From contig JAQOTA010000021.1 of assembly GCA_029532415.1 (NCBI GenBank), forward strand, positions 1 to 64,000: a stretch of DNA of 64,000 bases, in the 5' to 3' direction. The DNA comes from Marasmius tenuissimus (Eukaryota > Basidiomycota > Agaricomycetes > Agaricales > Marasmiaceae). The notes below the pieces were generated by a model, which was not told the origin of the DNA, searched no databases, and was given only the letters and a program-made list of their open reading frames with translations. The position numbers and the translations under genes were made by a program. Shown here one piece after another: positions 23,801 to 33,927 of the stretch; positions within the stretch are counted from its first letter, which is position 1, and each line of letters starts with the position of its first letter.

Positions 23801-26800
23801 GTCCCAAGAATCTGCAATTGATACGTGATCAGACTGTTCCTCGACCGGTCCTGTCGCTGACTCTGTGGTACGCTGTGCCTTCATCAGAAAATTCTCAAAA
23901 CTTGGCCAGTATAGGGCCCGGAACTTATGGCTGCAATATTTATCTCCATTTCCCAATAGATAGGACGCTACTTGCTGCGCCGACAGCTCCTGATGATACA
24001 TCACTGACCTCGCACAAGCATTGATCAACCGTTTCGCTTTACCCTCAACAGTATCTTCATCGGCAACGGCACTACTATTTCTCGATACCGCGGCCTCCAC
24101 AGCACTAAATGCAACGTGAGCTGTCAACTGCGTCTTTGTGATATAATCCGTGATATAGTATAGGACAGCTTTCGCAGAACCTCCGGAACCGATGAACTTG
24201 ATATCTGTGTTACACCGAAGGGCTTCCGTTATTGTGGGATTGTAGTTGTTTATCAATCCATCTAAGCACCTCAAGGTCAGTTCCCCTGTGTTCTCATTGA
24301 AAGCGGTCTCTGGATTGAAGTTGGATTCGTCTATCCCAAACCTGCAAACCAACGGTTCTCCAGGACGGCAATATTTGTAACAAGTGTGGTTGTGTCCGTG
24401 AACCTGACTTCTAATGACGTTATTTCTCAGATCTTGCCGCTGCCTCCGACGATAGCTACTCTCACTCTCGGATGGCAACCGCCGCTCACGATACACTGTA
24501 CAAGGATCGCGAGTATCTGATAATGCATGTGCTGGTGTTTCGTCTAGGACAGGAGGCACCGAAGTACTTATTGCGCCGTCCAGATATTCAATTACTCGCG
24601 CCCTGAAACTCTCATCCTCTGTTAACCGACGCCTTAGCTCGTCTGGATTCATGGAGCCTTCTAACCAAACCAACATATGACAATGAAGACTGCCTCTGCC
24701 CTGTGCCTCAACACAACCATAATATGCCTCAACCTTTCCCAATACACCACCTTCACTCTCCCCGTAACCGAGTATAGCTCTAAGGAATGCCTCCATCATG
24801 AAATTGAAAAACTTCGCGCCAGTGAATGGATTACTGCTGACTTCGAATGACTGGGCCCACCCAGAGACAAAATTCCTGCTACACAAATCTTCCATGCTGA
24901 GTTCCTCGCGGCCTAACACTCGAACAATTGGATTGTGGACATCAGCTGGATTAACAGTCAAAAAGAAACTGGGTAACCCCTTCTCTATCATCAGTGCGCG
25001 AATTTCGTTCCGTTTAAAGACCCGCGACTCTGCAGATCCTTCAATACGCGACGTCACCACCCGAACCTCTTTCATCAACTTAAGTACTTTTGCTTCCTCT
25101 TCGTTATAGGTCGTGACATTATCGCCACTAGCAAATCTCTCCGCGACTTTAGCTATGGTCTTCGGATCTACATCTACGAAGCGGCGAGCATGCTCCACGA
25201 AATTTGCTTTTTTTACTTTCATGGCTGTACGGGTAAGCATTTCGTGCCTCTGTAACATATTGAACGCTGAAAATAAGAAAGAATTATGGCGCTGAAACCT
25301 CTGATCTCGCAATGAGAACAAATGCTTTAGGTGGCGCCTCATTGTCACGCGACGCGGTCTACTTCGATCGCCGAAACCTCCCAATCCGTACGGAAACAAA
25401 GTTGGATACATGGAAGGAAACAGATCGGGGTTGTTAAACTCATTTACATGCATTCTGAGGTGGGGAACCTGTAAATACCCATTCTTATTCCTAACATGAT
25501 TTACTGCGGCAGCGTGAAGCGTGGACTCGGGCATGTTAACGTCTACGTCCATAACCACAACCTTCTGGAAATTGATGTTATGGCTGTCAGGTAAAGTAAC
25601 GCCAATAGGATGTGACCGAGCATCGTCGTCGTATGACTCCGAATACGGATCTCCAGCCCTCCCGCTAACGATATGTTCAATGTGTACCGGTAAGATACTC
25701 TCGGATGGTAGGCTATCTAATAACGCATGATTGACCCGCACATTACGGTACAAAGGGTTATGCTCTATCAACCATAAAAGCGCGGCTCTAACCTTCGCAG
25801 GTCTAATCGCCAGCGGACGTGCATTTTTTTCTAACCATTCCTTACTCGGCGGATCGGATCCAACAAAAACGACAGCTACAGGCTTGCAGAGCTCATCTAA
25901 CGACGGAGGCAACACATTCAATGTGGCTGAAGGATCCTGCGGATACATGATGATGTGACCTTTCATCGCTCTTTGTCTCATAGCCCTTGGCACAAACCTC
26001 TTATCGGTGGGCGAAAGTTCTTCTTGCAATCTGATAATCATGGCCTTCGTTCGACATTTAGCTATCATGTTCTCCTCCACAACGCTCAGGTCCGCCAACT
26101 CTTCTGGTACAGGCCCTAAATACAACCGGTTCACCATAGACAATGGTGGAACCTTCCCGTTAACCACAGCCCCATAGCAACCTTTACAAAATGACAACTT
26201 ATGCTCACCCCGTCCAGTAATATCTTCTTCCACGCCGGCGGGATCCAACAGTAAACTTTGGAACTCAGCGATATGCTCCAAGCCCGTGTGAGGTACGTCG
26301 TATCCCTCCCTCAACCAGGGTTCTCTGTGCTTTAGCTGCTCGTCATCTGCATCCCCCTCATTATCCGCGTCATCCATTGAATCTGGTCTGACTAGAACCG
26401 ACAAGTCTAAATCTTTCGCACTAACCGTCATGGACTTAGAGATATGATCATTACTCGCGCAAGAACAACATGTGAACTCGCCTCTACAGAGATCAGCTAC
26501 AAGCTTGTCGAAATTCTCCAATAACTTGTCCTTGAAAGTTTCTGATACAACTGGCGGCCATGACTTTTCAGTATGTTCATTAAATCCATTCCGCGTTACC
26601 TCCATCATCGACTTCAATCCTCGAACGTTTTTTGACTTACGAAGCCTAGACACGTACTGCTTAATTGACCGGACTAGGACCCGCCGAGTAGCTTGCCTAG
26701 GCGATGGAACATTCAAGAGAGCGCATAATTTTTTCAATCCCTTCATTGGTAAATCTCTCGCCATGAGATTCAACATCGATAACTGCATCTCAATGCTCGA

Positions 26801-28033
26801 CAGTGAAGGAACCTCCTCTTCTCGCGATGCGACACAACTTGTATACGCACATCCTACAGGTAACCAATTTACACCAGTTGCCCCATTTACACATTCTCCC
26901 GATACCAAGTGCTTGACTATCTGAGCGATTATTTGCTCTCGTCTATTTGTATAACCTGGAATCTCGAGACTATGCGAAGAAGCTAACGCTTTCAATGAAC
27001 CAGTGCTTAGATCGTACAACGACGCGACGCCCACGTAAACGTTGACACAATCTGCAGCATCCAGGAGCTGCTGACGATAATCGCTTAACGCTTCCAAAAA
27101 GCTTTTTTCGGTACGCAAACCCAACACCTGAGATACGACAGGGTACAATGCAGTCAGAGGACCAATGGGACTGGACATAATTACACTCACGGCTTCATAA
27201 GCTTGCTCCATTGCAGTGGAAAACCTATTCCCAATACCGTAACACCCGGAAGGACTGGCAGTAGGAGAAGAACAGCAGCCCACGCATGCACCCGATAATA
27301 AGTGAAATAGAATGACTTGCCTACACTCCTCCAAACCACAACTGGTAACAGCGAGATTATGCGAGCGACCAAGACCCCACAACGCCTCCAGAGATAACTT
27401 CATGATGTAGTATGACGAGTTAGCATCCACCAGGCACTCGGACAAGCTCTGTAACTTAACGGATTCCTGACTGACTTGGGACCCACTCGAAGACCTAATT
27501 GACGACCTACCCCCCAACGTCGAAGACAACGTTCTCTCGTCCAATATCAATATCCCGTCTGGTGTTATATCCAATGAGGGAACTATATTCCTCCCTGAGA
27601 CCGGGCGCCCACCTAAAACGACCATAAATTTTACAACCACAAAAAGTAGCTTGAAATACTCACTCGAAACCTCATCAAAACCACCCCAAACAACAGGAAC
27701 ATCGGGGACGTAACGGTTGATGTCAACAGGTCCAATCTCGACTCCTGAGACACTCCGAACGAATGCTTTCAGCTCCTGAAACCAGTCCATCCCCAGCCGA
27801 AGAGAATAACCCGAGGATGATTGACTTGAGTAGCTTCCTGAGTCTGCCCGCGACGATAATCGTGGAGACACTCCAATGGCGACAACCCCAAAAGTAGAAT
27901 GCACCTGGACATCGTACCGAGAAGCTCGAGGGATCCGCTGCCTATTTTCATGAAGGAAAAACGGGCATACATGGCTTTGACTGAGAGCAAAGTCAACGCA
28001 GCTCGATACTGCAACGCCACTGAACGTAGCCAT
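20822..28033 (-). CDS. Helitron Rep/helicase (RepHel) transposase
   Basis: An uninterrupted, intronless ORF from ATG at 28033 encodes 2403 aa, so it is not a pseudogene by reading frame. Two SAP-like segments (about residues 336-370 and 420-455) and a CCSC cluster come first. A CKGC-containing block (about 615-680) of the DUF6570 type follows, then the Helitron-like N-terminal Rep region. The HUH endonuclease motif reads GRGSLHCHMLVW (about 1117) and the catalytic-tyrosine motif reads LYYITDYITK (about 1294), with two spaced Tyr. The C-terminal part is a PIF1-type SF1B helicase: Walker A GGPGGTGKST (about 1827), Walker B VVDEVSMIG (about 1909), motif III GDFAQLSPV, motif V VNGAVGTL and motif VI CHKSQGKT (about 2220). 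The protein nicks, unwinds and transfers one strand in rolling-circle transposition. Every catalytic motif I can check is present. Confidence 0.95.
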   Translation of the reverse strand: MATFSGVAVSSCVDFALSQSHVCPFFLHENRQRIPRASRYDVQVHSTFGVVAIGVSPRLSSRADSGSYSSQSSSGYSLRLGMDWFQELKAFVRSVSGVEIGPVDINRYVPDVPVVWGGFDEVSSEYFKLLFVVVKFMVVLGGRPVSGRNIVPSLDITPDGILILDERTLSSTLGGRSSIRSSSGSQVSQESVKLQSLSECLVDANSSYYIMKLSLEALWGLGRSHNLAVTSCGLEECRQVILFHLLSGACVGCCSSPTASPSGCYGIGNRFSTAMEQAYEAVSVIMSSPIGPLTALYPVVSQVLGLRTEKSFLEALSDYRQQLLDAADCVNVYVGVASLYDLSTGSLKALASSHSLEIPGYTNRREQIIAQIVKHLVSGECVNGATGVNWLPVGCAYTSCVASREEEVPSLSSIEMQLSMLNLMARDLPMKGLKKLCALLNVPSPRQATRRVLVRSIKQYVSRLRKSKNVRGLKSMMEVTRNGFNEHTEKSWPPVVSETFKDKLLENFDKLVADLCRGEFTCCSCASNDHISKSMTVSAKDLDLSVLVRPDSMDDADNEGDADDEQLKHREPWLREGYDVPHTGLEHIAEFQSLLLDPAGVEEDITGRGEHKLSFCKGCYGAVVNGKVPPLSMVNRLYLGPVPEELADLSVVEENMIAKCRTKAMIIRLQEELSPTDKRFVPRAMRQRAMKGHIIMYPQDPSATLNVLPPSLDELCKPVAVVFVGSDPPSKEWLEKNARPLAIRPAKVRAALLWLIEHNPLYRNVRVNHALLDSLPSESILPVHIEHIVSGRAGDPYSESYDDDARSHPIGVTLPDSHNINFQKVVVMDVDVNMPESTLHAAAVNHVRNKNGYLQVPHLRMHVNEFNNPDLFPSMYPTLFPYGLGGFGDRSRPRRVTMRRHLKHLFSLRDQRFQRHNSFLFSAFNMLQRHEMLTRTAMKVKKANFVEHARRFVDVDPKTIAKVAERFASGDNVTTYNEEEAKVLKLMKEVRVVTSRIEGSAESRVFKRNEIRALMIEKGLPSFFLTVNPADVHNPIVRVLGREELSMEDLCSRNFVSGWAQSFEVSSNPFTGAKFFNFMMEAFLRAILGYGESEGGVLGKVEAYYGCVEAQGRGSLHCHMLVWLEGSMNPDELRRRLTEDESFRARVIEYLDGAISTSVPPVLDETPAHALSDTRDPCTVYRERRLPSESESSYRRRQRQDLRNNVIRSQVHGHNHTCYKYCRPGEPLVCRFGIDESNFNPETAFNENTGELTLRCLDGLINNYNPTITEALRCNTDIKFIGSGGSAKAVLYYITDYITKTQLTAHVAFSAVEAAVSRNSSAVADEDTVEGKAKRLINACARSVMYHQELSAQQVASYLLGNGDKYCSHKFRALYWPSFENFLMKAQRTTESATGPVEEQSDHVSIADSWDDDTEVRICTGRSEEGMLRGEASQLSDYLLRPSEFTAISLWDYCAQVDKVQITRKKKSKRGADRDEEVVSEDDDNYMDIDEEREDEEFDFENGADHMTSHELLNNADRGRPQGRFASRHLQSKSHKAVMRRPADRLVPMPLGPPIPRRDKTETEVRHARLMMTLFKPWQTWSDLKGPHIGWVDAYRQWLDAAPSRLVCIIDNMQLQHECKDSRDAHFERRRRAWERSKKSVDQLNLRGMDLDLDESAAGEVSETELAVHLDRVEALWSDKRSRETTEISNLEYYAERAGMFSSDDRVILGLVGSSDNAQQVDDNSPNLERVWQAQYDERKKKWYQSWAAEAESNPLPETAYQQTNARSGEPPLYVIPEDTATDREVFEQMNDIVQKYNLNIEQARAFKIVAEHSLDAQSNQLRMLLGGPGGTGKSTVVHAIAEFLKMRGQGRRIRLSSFTGVAARNIGGMTLHAALGLGQMLGRRRRGFKVKDQLQSVWRGVDYLVVDEVSMIGCKMMNSISEALCMATGVNKPFGGINVIFAGDFAQLSPVGEPKLYKRMFVDDSAELPKQQKDVFGKLLWMSVNTVVILDEVVRTKDARLADLLSRLRFGRCTDQDYDLLSSRVACRLSSWPYDRSKTPMIVYQNAVKDALNVRSVEAFAMSSGRAMHWYHCTDSLGGKVISDEEVIGKLSQKCSNETNQLLSRIPLVIGMPVALTSNFDVQSGVVNGAVGTLTRIRYRLDDQGRRHATSCVVKLDQTRIADPDLEQPMDSFVGLEADEVVVIEQTHEFTSRDAFHGVSHRISRTQIPIQPAFAITCHKSQGKTMENVVVDLQSCRGTEAPYVMVSRVTSLEGLVIIRPFDKKKIQCRPSEERRKEFKRLNVLRLQTMVHYGTPQERASALVSLALHNHRALTMASISTAEVTMEGDDRWKRVRRVLNDAQEAVEILDGGIDVPHVGYPCGSGVGSTSQGSKRKRGAEGNMREYNKVSLYLSINCCMDVDE

Positions 28034-28484
28034 GGGCTGCAAGACAGGTAAGAAAAATGAAAGAGCGAATAACGGTGGAATAATGCGGAGATGCTTTTAA
28101 GTAGATGACCTCCAGTACTGCCTTGCATCGCCGCTCCACTATCACGCTCAGCATCAAATCTTATCACATATCAACCATGTGATTGAATCGCAACTCTACA
28201 TTATACACTGGTACGAGCTGGCCCCGCCGGCACAGTATGGTCATCCTTCAGTTTACATGCTACGAACACAGCTGGTGGAATGAACACAACCCTTTCGACA
28301 CGACCGAGTGGTTCTCGAGGTCCCGTTCCACATGGTACTCGAAGGTCCACGAAATCAGGGAGTTCTATGAGATCTCGTCACAAATGCAGCCAAACGAAGA
28401 TCTTAAAAAGGCTCACTAGTCTGTTCAAACTTCACTTCTTCCGCCGCCTATAGTTCCTACCCCTCATAATCAACCCCATCAACG
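28034..28484. promoter_or_regulatory. Shared upstream region of the helicase and RNR genes
   Basis: The 451-bp interval separates the divergent helicase (-) and RNR (+) start codons, so it must contain the RNR promoter and the Helitron 5' end. It is pyrimidine-rich just before the RNR start (CAACG-ATG). No MCB-type box or TATA was singled out with confidence. Confidence 0.4.
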
Positions 28485-29675
28485 ATGGATTCGACCCCTT
28501 CGACCCCAACTTCTTCAACGCTACCCAACCAACAGATTACCATTGAGGAACCATTACTCAAAGAAAGCTCGAGCCGATTCGTGCTATTTCCTATCCAATA
28601 CGATACGGTGCGCATCTCTCGCTTCCCAAACACAGTCAAAAGCTCAAATACCCGTAGATATGGCGCATGTACAAGAAAGCGCAGGCTTCCTACTGGACCG
28701 CTGAAGAGATCGACCTCTCCAAAGACTTACACGACTGGCACAATAGGCTAAACTCAAACGAAAGGTTTTTTATCTCAACGGTACTTGCCTTCTTCGCGGC
28801 CTCCGATGGCATTGTCAACGAGAACCTCACCGCTCGATTCTCAACTGAAGTCATGATCCCGGAAGCGCGATGTTTCTATGGATTTCAGATCATGATGGAG
28901 AACGTGCACGCGGAGACCTATGCCCTGTTGATCCACACTTATATTTCGGACGCAACTGAACGCGACCGACTTTTCGGTGCCATAGACAACGTGGAGTCTA
29001 TCAAACGGAAGGCAGACTGGGCGCTCAAGTGGATATCCAACAACCAATCCTTTTCGGAACGGCTGGTAGCATTCGCTGCAGTGGAAGGAATCTTTTTCTC
29101 GGCCTCCTTCGCTGCCATTTTCTGGCTCCAAAAACGTGGTTTGATGCCTGGCCTGACCTTCTCTAATGAACTCATATCTCGAGACGAGGGGTTGCACACC
29201 AACTTCGCAGCCACGATTTTCTCGTTCCTCAACGACAAGCCATCTCCCAAGGTTATCCTCTCCATCATTCAAGAGGCGGTATCTATAGAACAACAATTCA
29301 TAGAAGGTATGTCCATCCAAGTACGTGCATTTATAACATATAACCAACATACCTTAGATGCGTTACCGGTCAACCTAATCGGAATGAACGCTGCAGCGAT
29401 GAAGCAATACATCGAATTCGTGGCAAACCACCTACTTCTGGCTCTTGGAGTCGACAAATCATATGATGCGCAAAACCCTTTCGACTTCATGGAGCTCATA
29501 TCCCTTGAGGGCAAAACCAACTTCTTTGAGAAACGCGTATCCGAATACACGACTGGAAACATCAACTCCGGAGGCCGAAACGACACCCTGTAAGTACTCC
29601 TATAACGACACTAACTATCCGCACATATTAACTTCCATATCCCCAATCATCAGGAAGCTCGACGAGGAATTTTGA
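28485..29675 (+). CDS. RNR2: Ribonucleoside-diphosphate reductase small subunit (R2)
   Basis: Four exons (28485-28607, 28658-29306, 29358-29589, 29654-29675) give 341 aa, complete from MDSTPS to LDEEF. The protein makes the diiron-tyrosyl radical needed by the large subunit to reduce ribonucleotides to dNTPs. Class Ia R2 ligand motifs are all visible: [12 protein letters not shown] (Asp), [17 protein letters not shown] (Glu and His), FAAVEGIFF (Glu) and [10 protein letters not shown] (Glu and His). The radical Tyr sits in [20 protein letters not shown] spans the second intron and confirms that junction. The acidic, aromatic C-terminus is the expected tail for docking the large subunit. The N-terminus is shorter than in many fungi. 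The gene is head-to-head with the Helitron helicase, only 451 bp away. Confidence 0.95.
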
Positions 29676-32022
29676 AAGTATAAATTTTGGGCCGTCGAAG
29701 GCCCATGATGAAGAAACATTACACTGGATAATTTTCTGTATCCGAAGCCTATGTAAAGTGAATACAATCACAAATATTATCTCCCCCCAAAACCGCGCCA
29801 CACGTCGCCGGAGCACCCCAAGTTCAAAGTACTCAGAAGGAATCATGATCACAGCGCTCCGTACTTAGACTACAAGGTGTCTTCGGACACAGACCTTGAT
29901 TCACATGAAATGTTCAGTCGCAACTACGCATTGACTCGGAGAACACTACACGGTTTGGGGCTCACTACCAAGGCAAGTCGCAATCGATACAAGTCAGCAA
30001 CACTCACGCACACCTGATATCTGGTCTTAGATCATTCATCCTTACTTCCTCGGACTGCTTGGGTCCTGTTCGGGTGAACAGCCTTACTCAGGACTCAGCA
30101 AGACTCAGCCCCCGCCACATCAGCGACATGACGGAGGTGGAGAAGCAGCAAGCGTTTACTAGGCGGAAACTTCACGCTAAAACCCCGGAACGATTCAACA
30201 AAGCGTGAAACGTCCGTCCTGTAACTCCGGTACACCGTACAACGACTCAAATGGTGTACGGTCTCGTTCATGCCGGAAACTGGATCAATAGTACCCGCAT
30301 CGCAGAATCAACATATCCCCATCACGCTCGTTTGTTGCACCGACAAGACGACCTCTGGTATTCCAGGGTATTCCACGCCAGTCTGACACCAAAACATGGC
30401 CCTCCTATTCTAACGCCGCCGACCTACTCCAAGATTCCAGCTCCACCGATCGTGCCTGGTTGCGTTCCATTCAGATGCCGATATCCAGGGGTGTCGAGAT
30501 GTCCATGTATACTCTGTAAGTACGACTGAAAAGGAGTAGATTCGACGTTCCTCGGAGGGACCCCTGCCAGGGAACGTCGGCCCGAAAGCACTCCAGACTC
30601 GATCGCAACATGACCGTCCTTAATCTACCACAGTTATACAAAAGCTACAGGGTTGCACAGCAGTGTTTCAACTCTACACTGGCCCAACAATGGAGCCGGA
30701 CCACATGGGACTTTCGGGGCTTATCATCAACTTGCGGCAACAGGAAATTACAACAAACTTGACAGCACTTCGGCTAACGACTTCGCTGAAATTCTACTCG
30801 ACGGACTCGGCATTGATATTGATTACTCAACAAGAAACCACATTGCAGTTAAGCATACTACAGGCCTTTAGTCTCCGTTTCCCATTCCTTCCTTTCTTCC
30901 TATATGTAGCTCATATTGATCATCCTTATCCTACTGAAATCTTCTGCAGAGTAGATGCCTTGAACTGGTCAGAATGAATACCCGAACATCTGGTTGCCCT
31001 CTTTCACCCGCGACTTGATCTGGAATCTAGATTGAATCCCACTGGTGGTGATACGCAGACTGGAAGTGAATTCAAAGCCTCCCCAGCGATCCCAGTCAAG
31101 ATAATCGTTTAAGCGATGGCCGAATTAGTCGAGTACGCGTCGTTGATGTATATTTGTCTCCTGAAAACAACCGTTTTATAGCCCGTAAGGTCAAGTACCT
31201 CGAGTCATCAGAATGCACCCCCGACGATCCATGACGCGCCAACTCCATTCATCCCATATTCTGTGCCTCAGACTGAGTACTTGGTTTTTGAACGTGCAGC
31301 CACACGCCCCATCGCTATCAGCCACTAGTTCGACACAAGAATCGTTGGGTACTTTCCTCTCGATCATGACCTTCTCACAGGTCAGGTCAAATTTGGTGGT
31401 CCAAGAGAGGTTGTTATGCGACCGATTCTGGACTCTTGAAATCACGCACTAGATATCTTTTTTCTATGCCCGCGCCTCAGCACTAAAGATGCGAGGACTT
31501 TGCCCATAGAGGTTGCAAAGCCTACCCTACCTCTCGTAACGTGTCCAGGCTCTCTGAACTCTTCAACTTTACCCCACACTTCCGACTTGACTTAACGTCT
31601 GACTCTTCTTGCTGCTCTGCGATCCAGACCGATCCTCAAAACGACGATCAAATAAACGCACTAATCAGCAACCCTCGAATCATTGCCGCGTCCAATGCAG
31701 TACTCGACATCACCAAAGACAAAGTCCACAATGCGTTCCATACGAATACATTCAGCGTGCTTAGCAGGTGTCGAGCGGTGGTCCCGCCTGTGGCGAATGA
31801 GAAGAGCGGCTTGAGAAAGAGCGGCCTCATCGTGATTGTAAGCACTGTTCCGCACTGAATACAAGTCCAAATACGCTGGCGACATGTACCTGATCGCGTA
31901 CTCAAATTCAGCTTTGCTGTTGCAGTCATATAAATAGTGGTAAAATGTCGTTTCATCATGCCTATTCCTCGTGCGCCTACTTTGGCCGGGAGACTTGAAG
32001 TTACTAGCTGTTATAACAAGAT
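29676..32022. other. Intergenic, no firm gene
   Basis: The frame 31486-31858 (+) is open for 124 codons and protein-like (LISNPRIIAASNAVLDITK), but it has no start codon, domain or clear splicing. The opposite frame at 31191-31445 (-) is similar in quality. Both are recorded as possible exon remnants. The remainder shows nothing. Confidence 0.35.
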
Positions 32023-32721
32023 CTACGAGGTCGAACTTTGCACTACCGCAGCGATGGATTTGAGGAGGTAGACTTCCAGCGGGTTCCCCTCAACCGGACG
32101 TTGACATACCGGACAGGAAACCTTTAGCTTCAACCATTTTGCAGTACACTCGCGGCAGCATACGTGACCGCAAGGAATGAGGCTAAAAGTCAGCGGAGGT
32201 AAGTCCCAGAGAGGAAGTAAGAACGAAAAAATAGGAGACTCACGCGACGGGGTTATGCGGCGGCCCGCTCATGTATGTGGAGCAAATTTGGCAGGTAAGC
32301 TCGTCGATGAGTTTTGTATGGATCTGCTTCTACGACGTGACCATCAGTTTATCTCCCTTCGTAGGGTGTCTACTGCAACTTACGGCGGTGTGTTCCCTTT
32401 GTCTCATGGCTTTCAAGCGACGCCCACTGGAAAATTGCGCTGCCTCAGCGTTCCTCGTTTTCTGTCTTTCTCTTTGAAGCTGTCTTTCATATTGTTGTTT
32501 ATCCGCGAGCTGGCTTTTTAGAAGCTCGTTCTCCACCTAGAAAACGAACTTCAATCAATATAGAGCCAGATTGTGAAAAAGCAATAGCTCACCTGCAACC
32601 GATCATAGCTTAGGTTGGCGTTGCGATTGTTCTGCATGCTTTGATTACTGAGGCTACTTGTTTCGATTGACTCGGTGTCCGAAAATTCAATTATATCCGC
32701 GTTTTGAGTGTTATGCACCAT
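32023..32721 (-). CDS. RING-finger (C3HC4) protein, probable E3 ubiquitin ligase
   Basis: Four exons (32721-32593, 32536-32384, 32329-32244, 32182-32023) give 175 aa. All introns are 47-61 nt with consensus borders. Residues about 44-80 form a charged, glutamine-rich coiled coil (KSQLADKQQYERQLQRER). The C-terminal half is a RING: CQIC, a spacer with PHNPVA, then CGHVCCREC and SCPVC. That supplies the C3HC4 zinc-ligand set, with the third intron splitting the spacer. RING proteins recruit E2 enzymes and transfer ubiquitin, and the coiled coil suggests dimerisation. The RING sits near the C-terminus as in many small fungal E3s. The substrate is unknown. The neighbouring genes do not suggest a pathway. 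Confidence 0.85.
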
Positions 32722-33331
32722 GTTGTCTCATTCCTGTAACCAGCGAAAAAAGGAAGTAAGTCGATTCCAGTTCATCGTCGTTCGAACTCAAGAACATGGA
32801 CATATATAAGCCCCCGACCCGACCCTGACCTATGTTAAATTTTGATGAGTCAACTTGCGATACGAAGTCTCAGAAACTGGTTGGTACGGTCAGGCAGTGG
32901 CGCAGAGAGACTTACAGATTAGGTCGGACGAAATTTCGAGATTTGAAAACAATGCAGTTCCCCAAGCTTACCACTATTGCTTCACTTCGTTTGTATGTTT
33001 TGGAAGCTGATTGTCGTGGAACTGTTAGTAGTGAATTTGCTCGTTGTTGGCAGAGAGAAGATGTTGTTCCCACTGTCAAATCTAGCTGACGAATTGTTTA
33101 ACACGTTGTGTCACGAGGTGGTCAAGGGCCAGGGCACGATAAGATGGACTGCTGCGATGAGGAAGGATGGGATATCTCACCGATATCCTGTACTCGCAGT
33201 ATAGTCTTGACTGACTCTGTGAAAGAGAATATACGCATACCATATATCTGAAGGCACAGGAGTGCCAATGGTAGGGATGCACGACAGTGATAGGTCAAAG
33301 AGGGAGAGGCTTTGCCGAAGACCTGGGCCTG

Positions 33332-33386
33332 GGCCCCGAATGGGGCCACGTGGAATCCACCTGATGCGAGCATGTGGTTCCACGTG
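33332..33386. repeat. Two adjacent inverted repeats with CACGTG boxes
   Basis: GGCCCC-gaat-GGGGCC (33332-33347) is a perfect 6-bp hairpin. Sharing its last base, CACGTGGAATCCAC (33347-33360) and GTGGTTCCACGTG (33374-33386) form a 13-bp imperfect stem with a 13-nt loop. Each arm of the second stem carries a CACGTG palindrome, the core of bHLH E-boxes. Confidence 0.5.
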
Positions 33387-33731
33387 AGGACGCGTTTCGA
33401 ACGCGATGGAAGCCAGGTCCAGGCCCTGAGTCACTCGGGAACAGCTCCTGAGTCCATGCAGGTGACGGTAGCTGTGATCCCAAGTGCTGAAGGGATGGTG
33501 AGCGGGCCGAGAAAAAAAAATAGGATACTGAAGAAAGGTGAAGAGATGAGCACCTTGAGAGGAGATAAAGTTTAGGCGCATGAACGACGAACGTACCCAT
33601 CTCCCATGTCAGTCTTGTAGCCAGAACAATCAGGACTCTGGCGTTGGTAATTATTTGAACTGAGTAGGGTCGTAACGTGACTTCGTGCGGATTAATGTCA
33701 TCCATCATTCCTCTACGCAGGGAGCCCAAGT

Positions 33732-33927
33732 CCTGATAGAAACGATGGAATTGAGAACTAGTATCTCCAGTACGACCGCAGTAAGTCGGACAACTGATGT
33801 ATTAAAACACATTACCTGATAGAAACGATGGAATATGAGAACTAGTACTAAAAGGTACCGTTAGTGAATAAGTAGGAAACAGAACAAAGATGGAACTCAC
33901 TCTCCAGTACGACCGCAGTAAGTCGGA
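33732..33927 (-). repeat. Duplicated segment, one copy split by a 53-nt spliceosomal intron
   Basis: Block A (33732-33763 and 33815-33847) and block B (33764-33790 and 33901-33927) are near-identical pairs. In the first copy A and B are joined directly. In the second they are separated by 33848-33900. Read on the minus strand that 53-nt insert starts GTGAGT, has a CACTAACG branch site and ends TTTTAG, a textbook fungal intron. Coding sense across the blocks is not clear, since block A of the second copy also carries a 1-nt insertion. Confidence 0.7.

Larger units (their letters stand above)
18891..28484 (-). mobile_element. Helitron (autonomous-looking), termini not resolved
   Basis: The block contains an intact RepHel gene and a co-oriented second gene. 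On the minus strand the 5' end must lie between the helicase start (28033) and the RNR start codon (28485). The 3' end lies below 20822, and below 18891 if the second gene is part of the element. The 5' TC and the 3' hairpin-CTRR could not be placed by eye. The span given is therefore the interval that must contain most of the element, not its measured ends. Helitrons make no target-site duplication, so none is expected. Confidence 0.6.

Noticed and set aside
26472..26924. 150-codon plus-strand ORF inside the helicase gene
   Set aside because: It is antisense shadow of the RepHel frame, whose motifs are unambiguous.
28841..29350. Long minus-strand ORF antisense to RNR
   Set aside because: It is a shadow of the conserved RNR reading frame on the plus strand.
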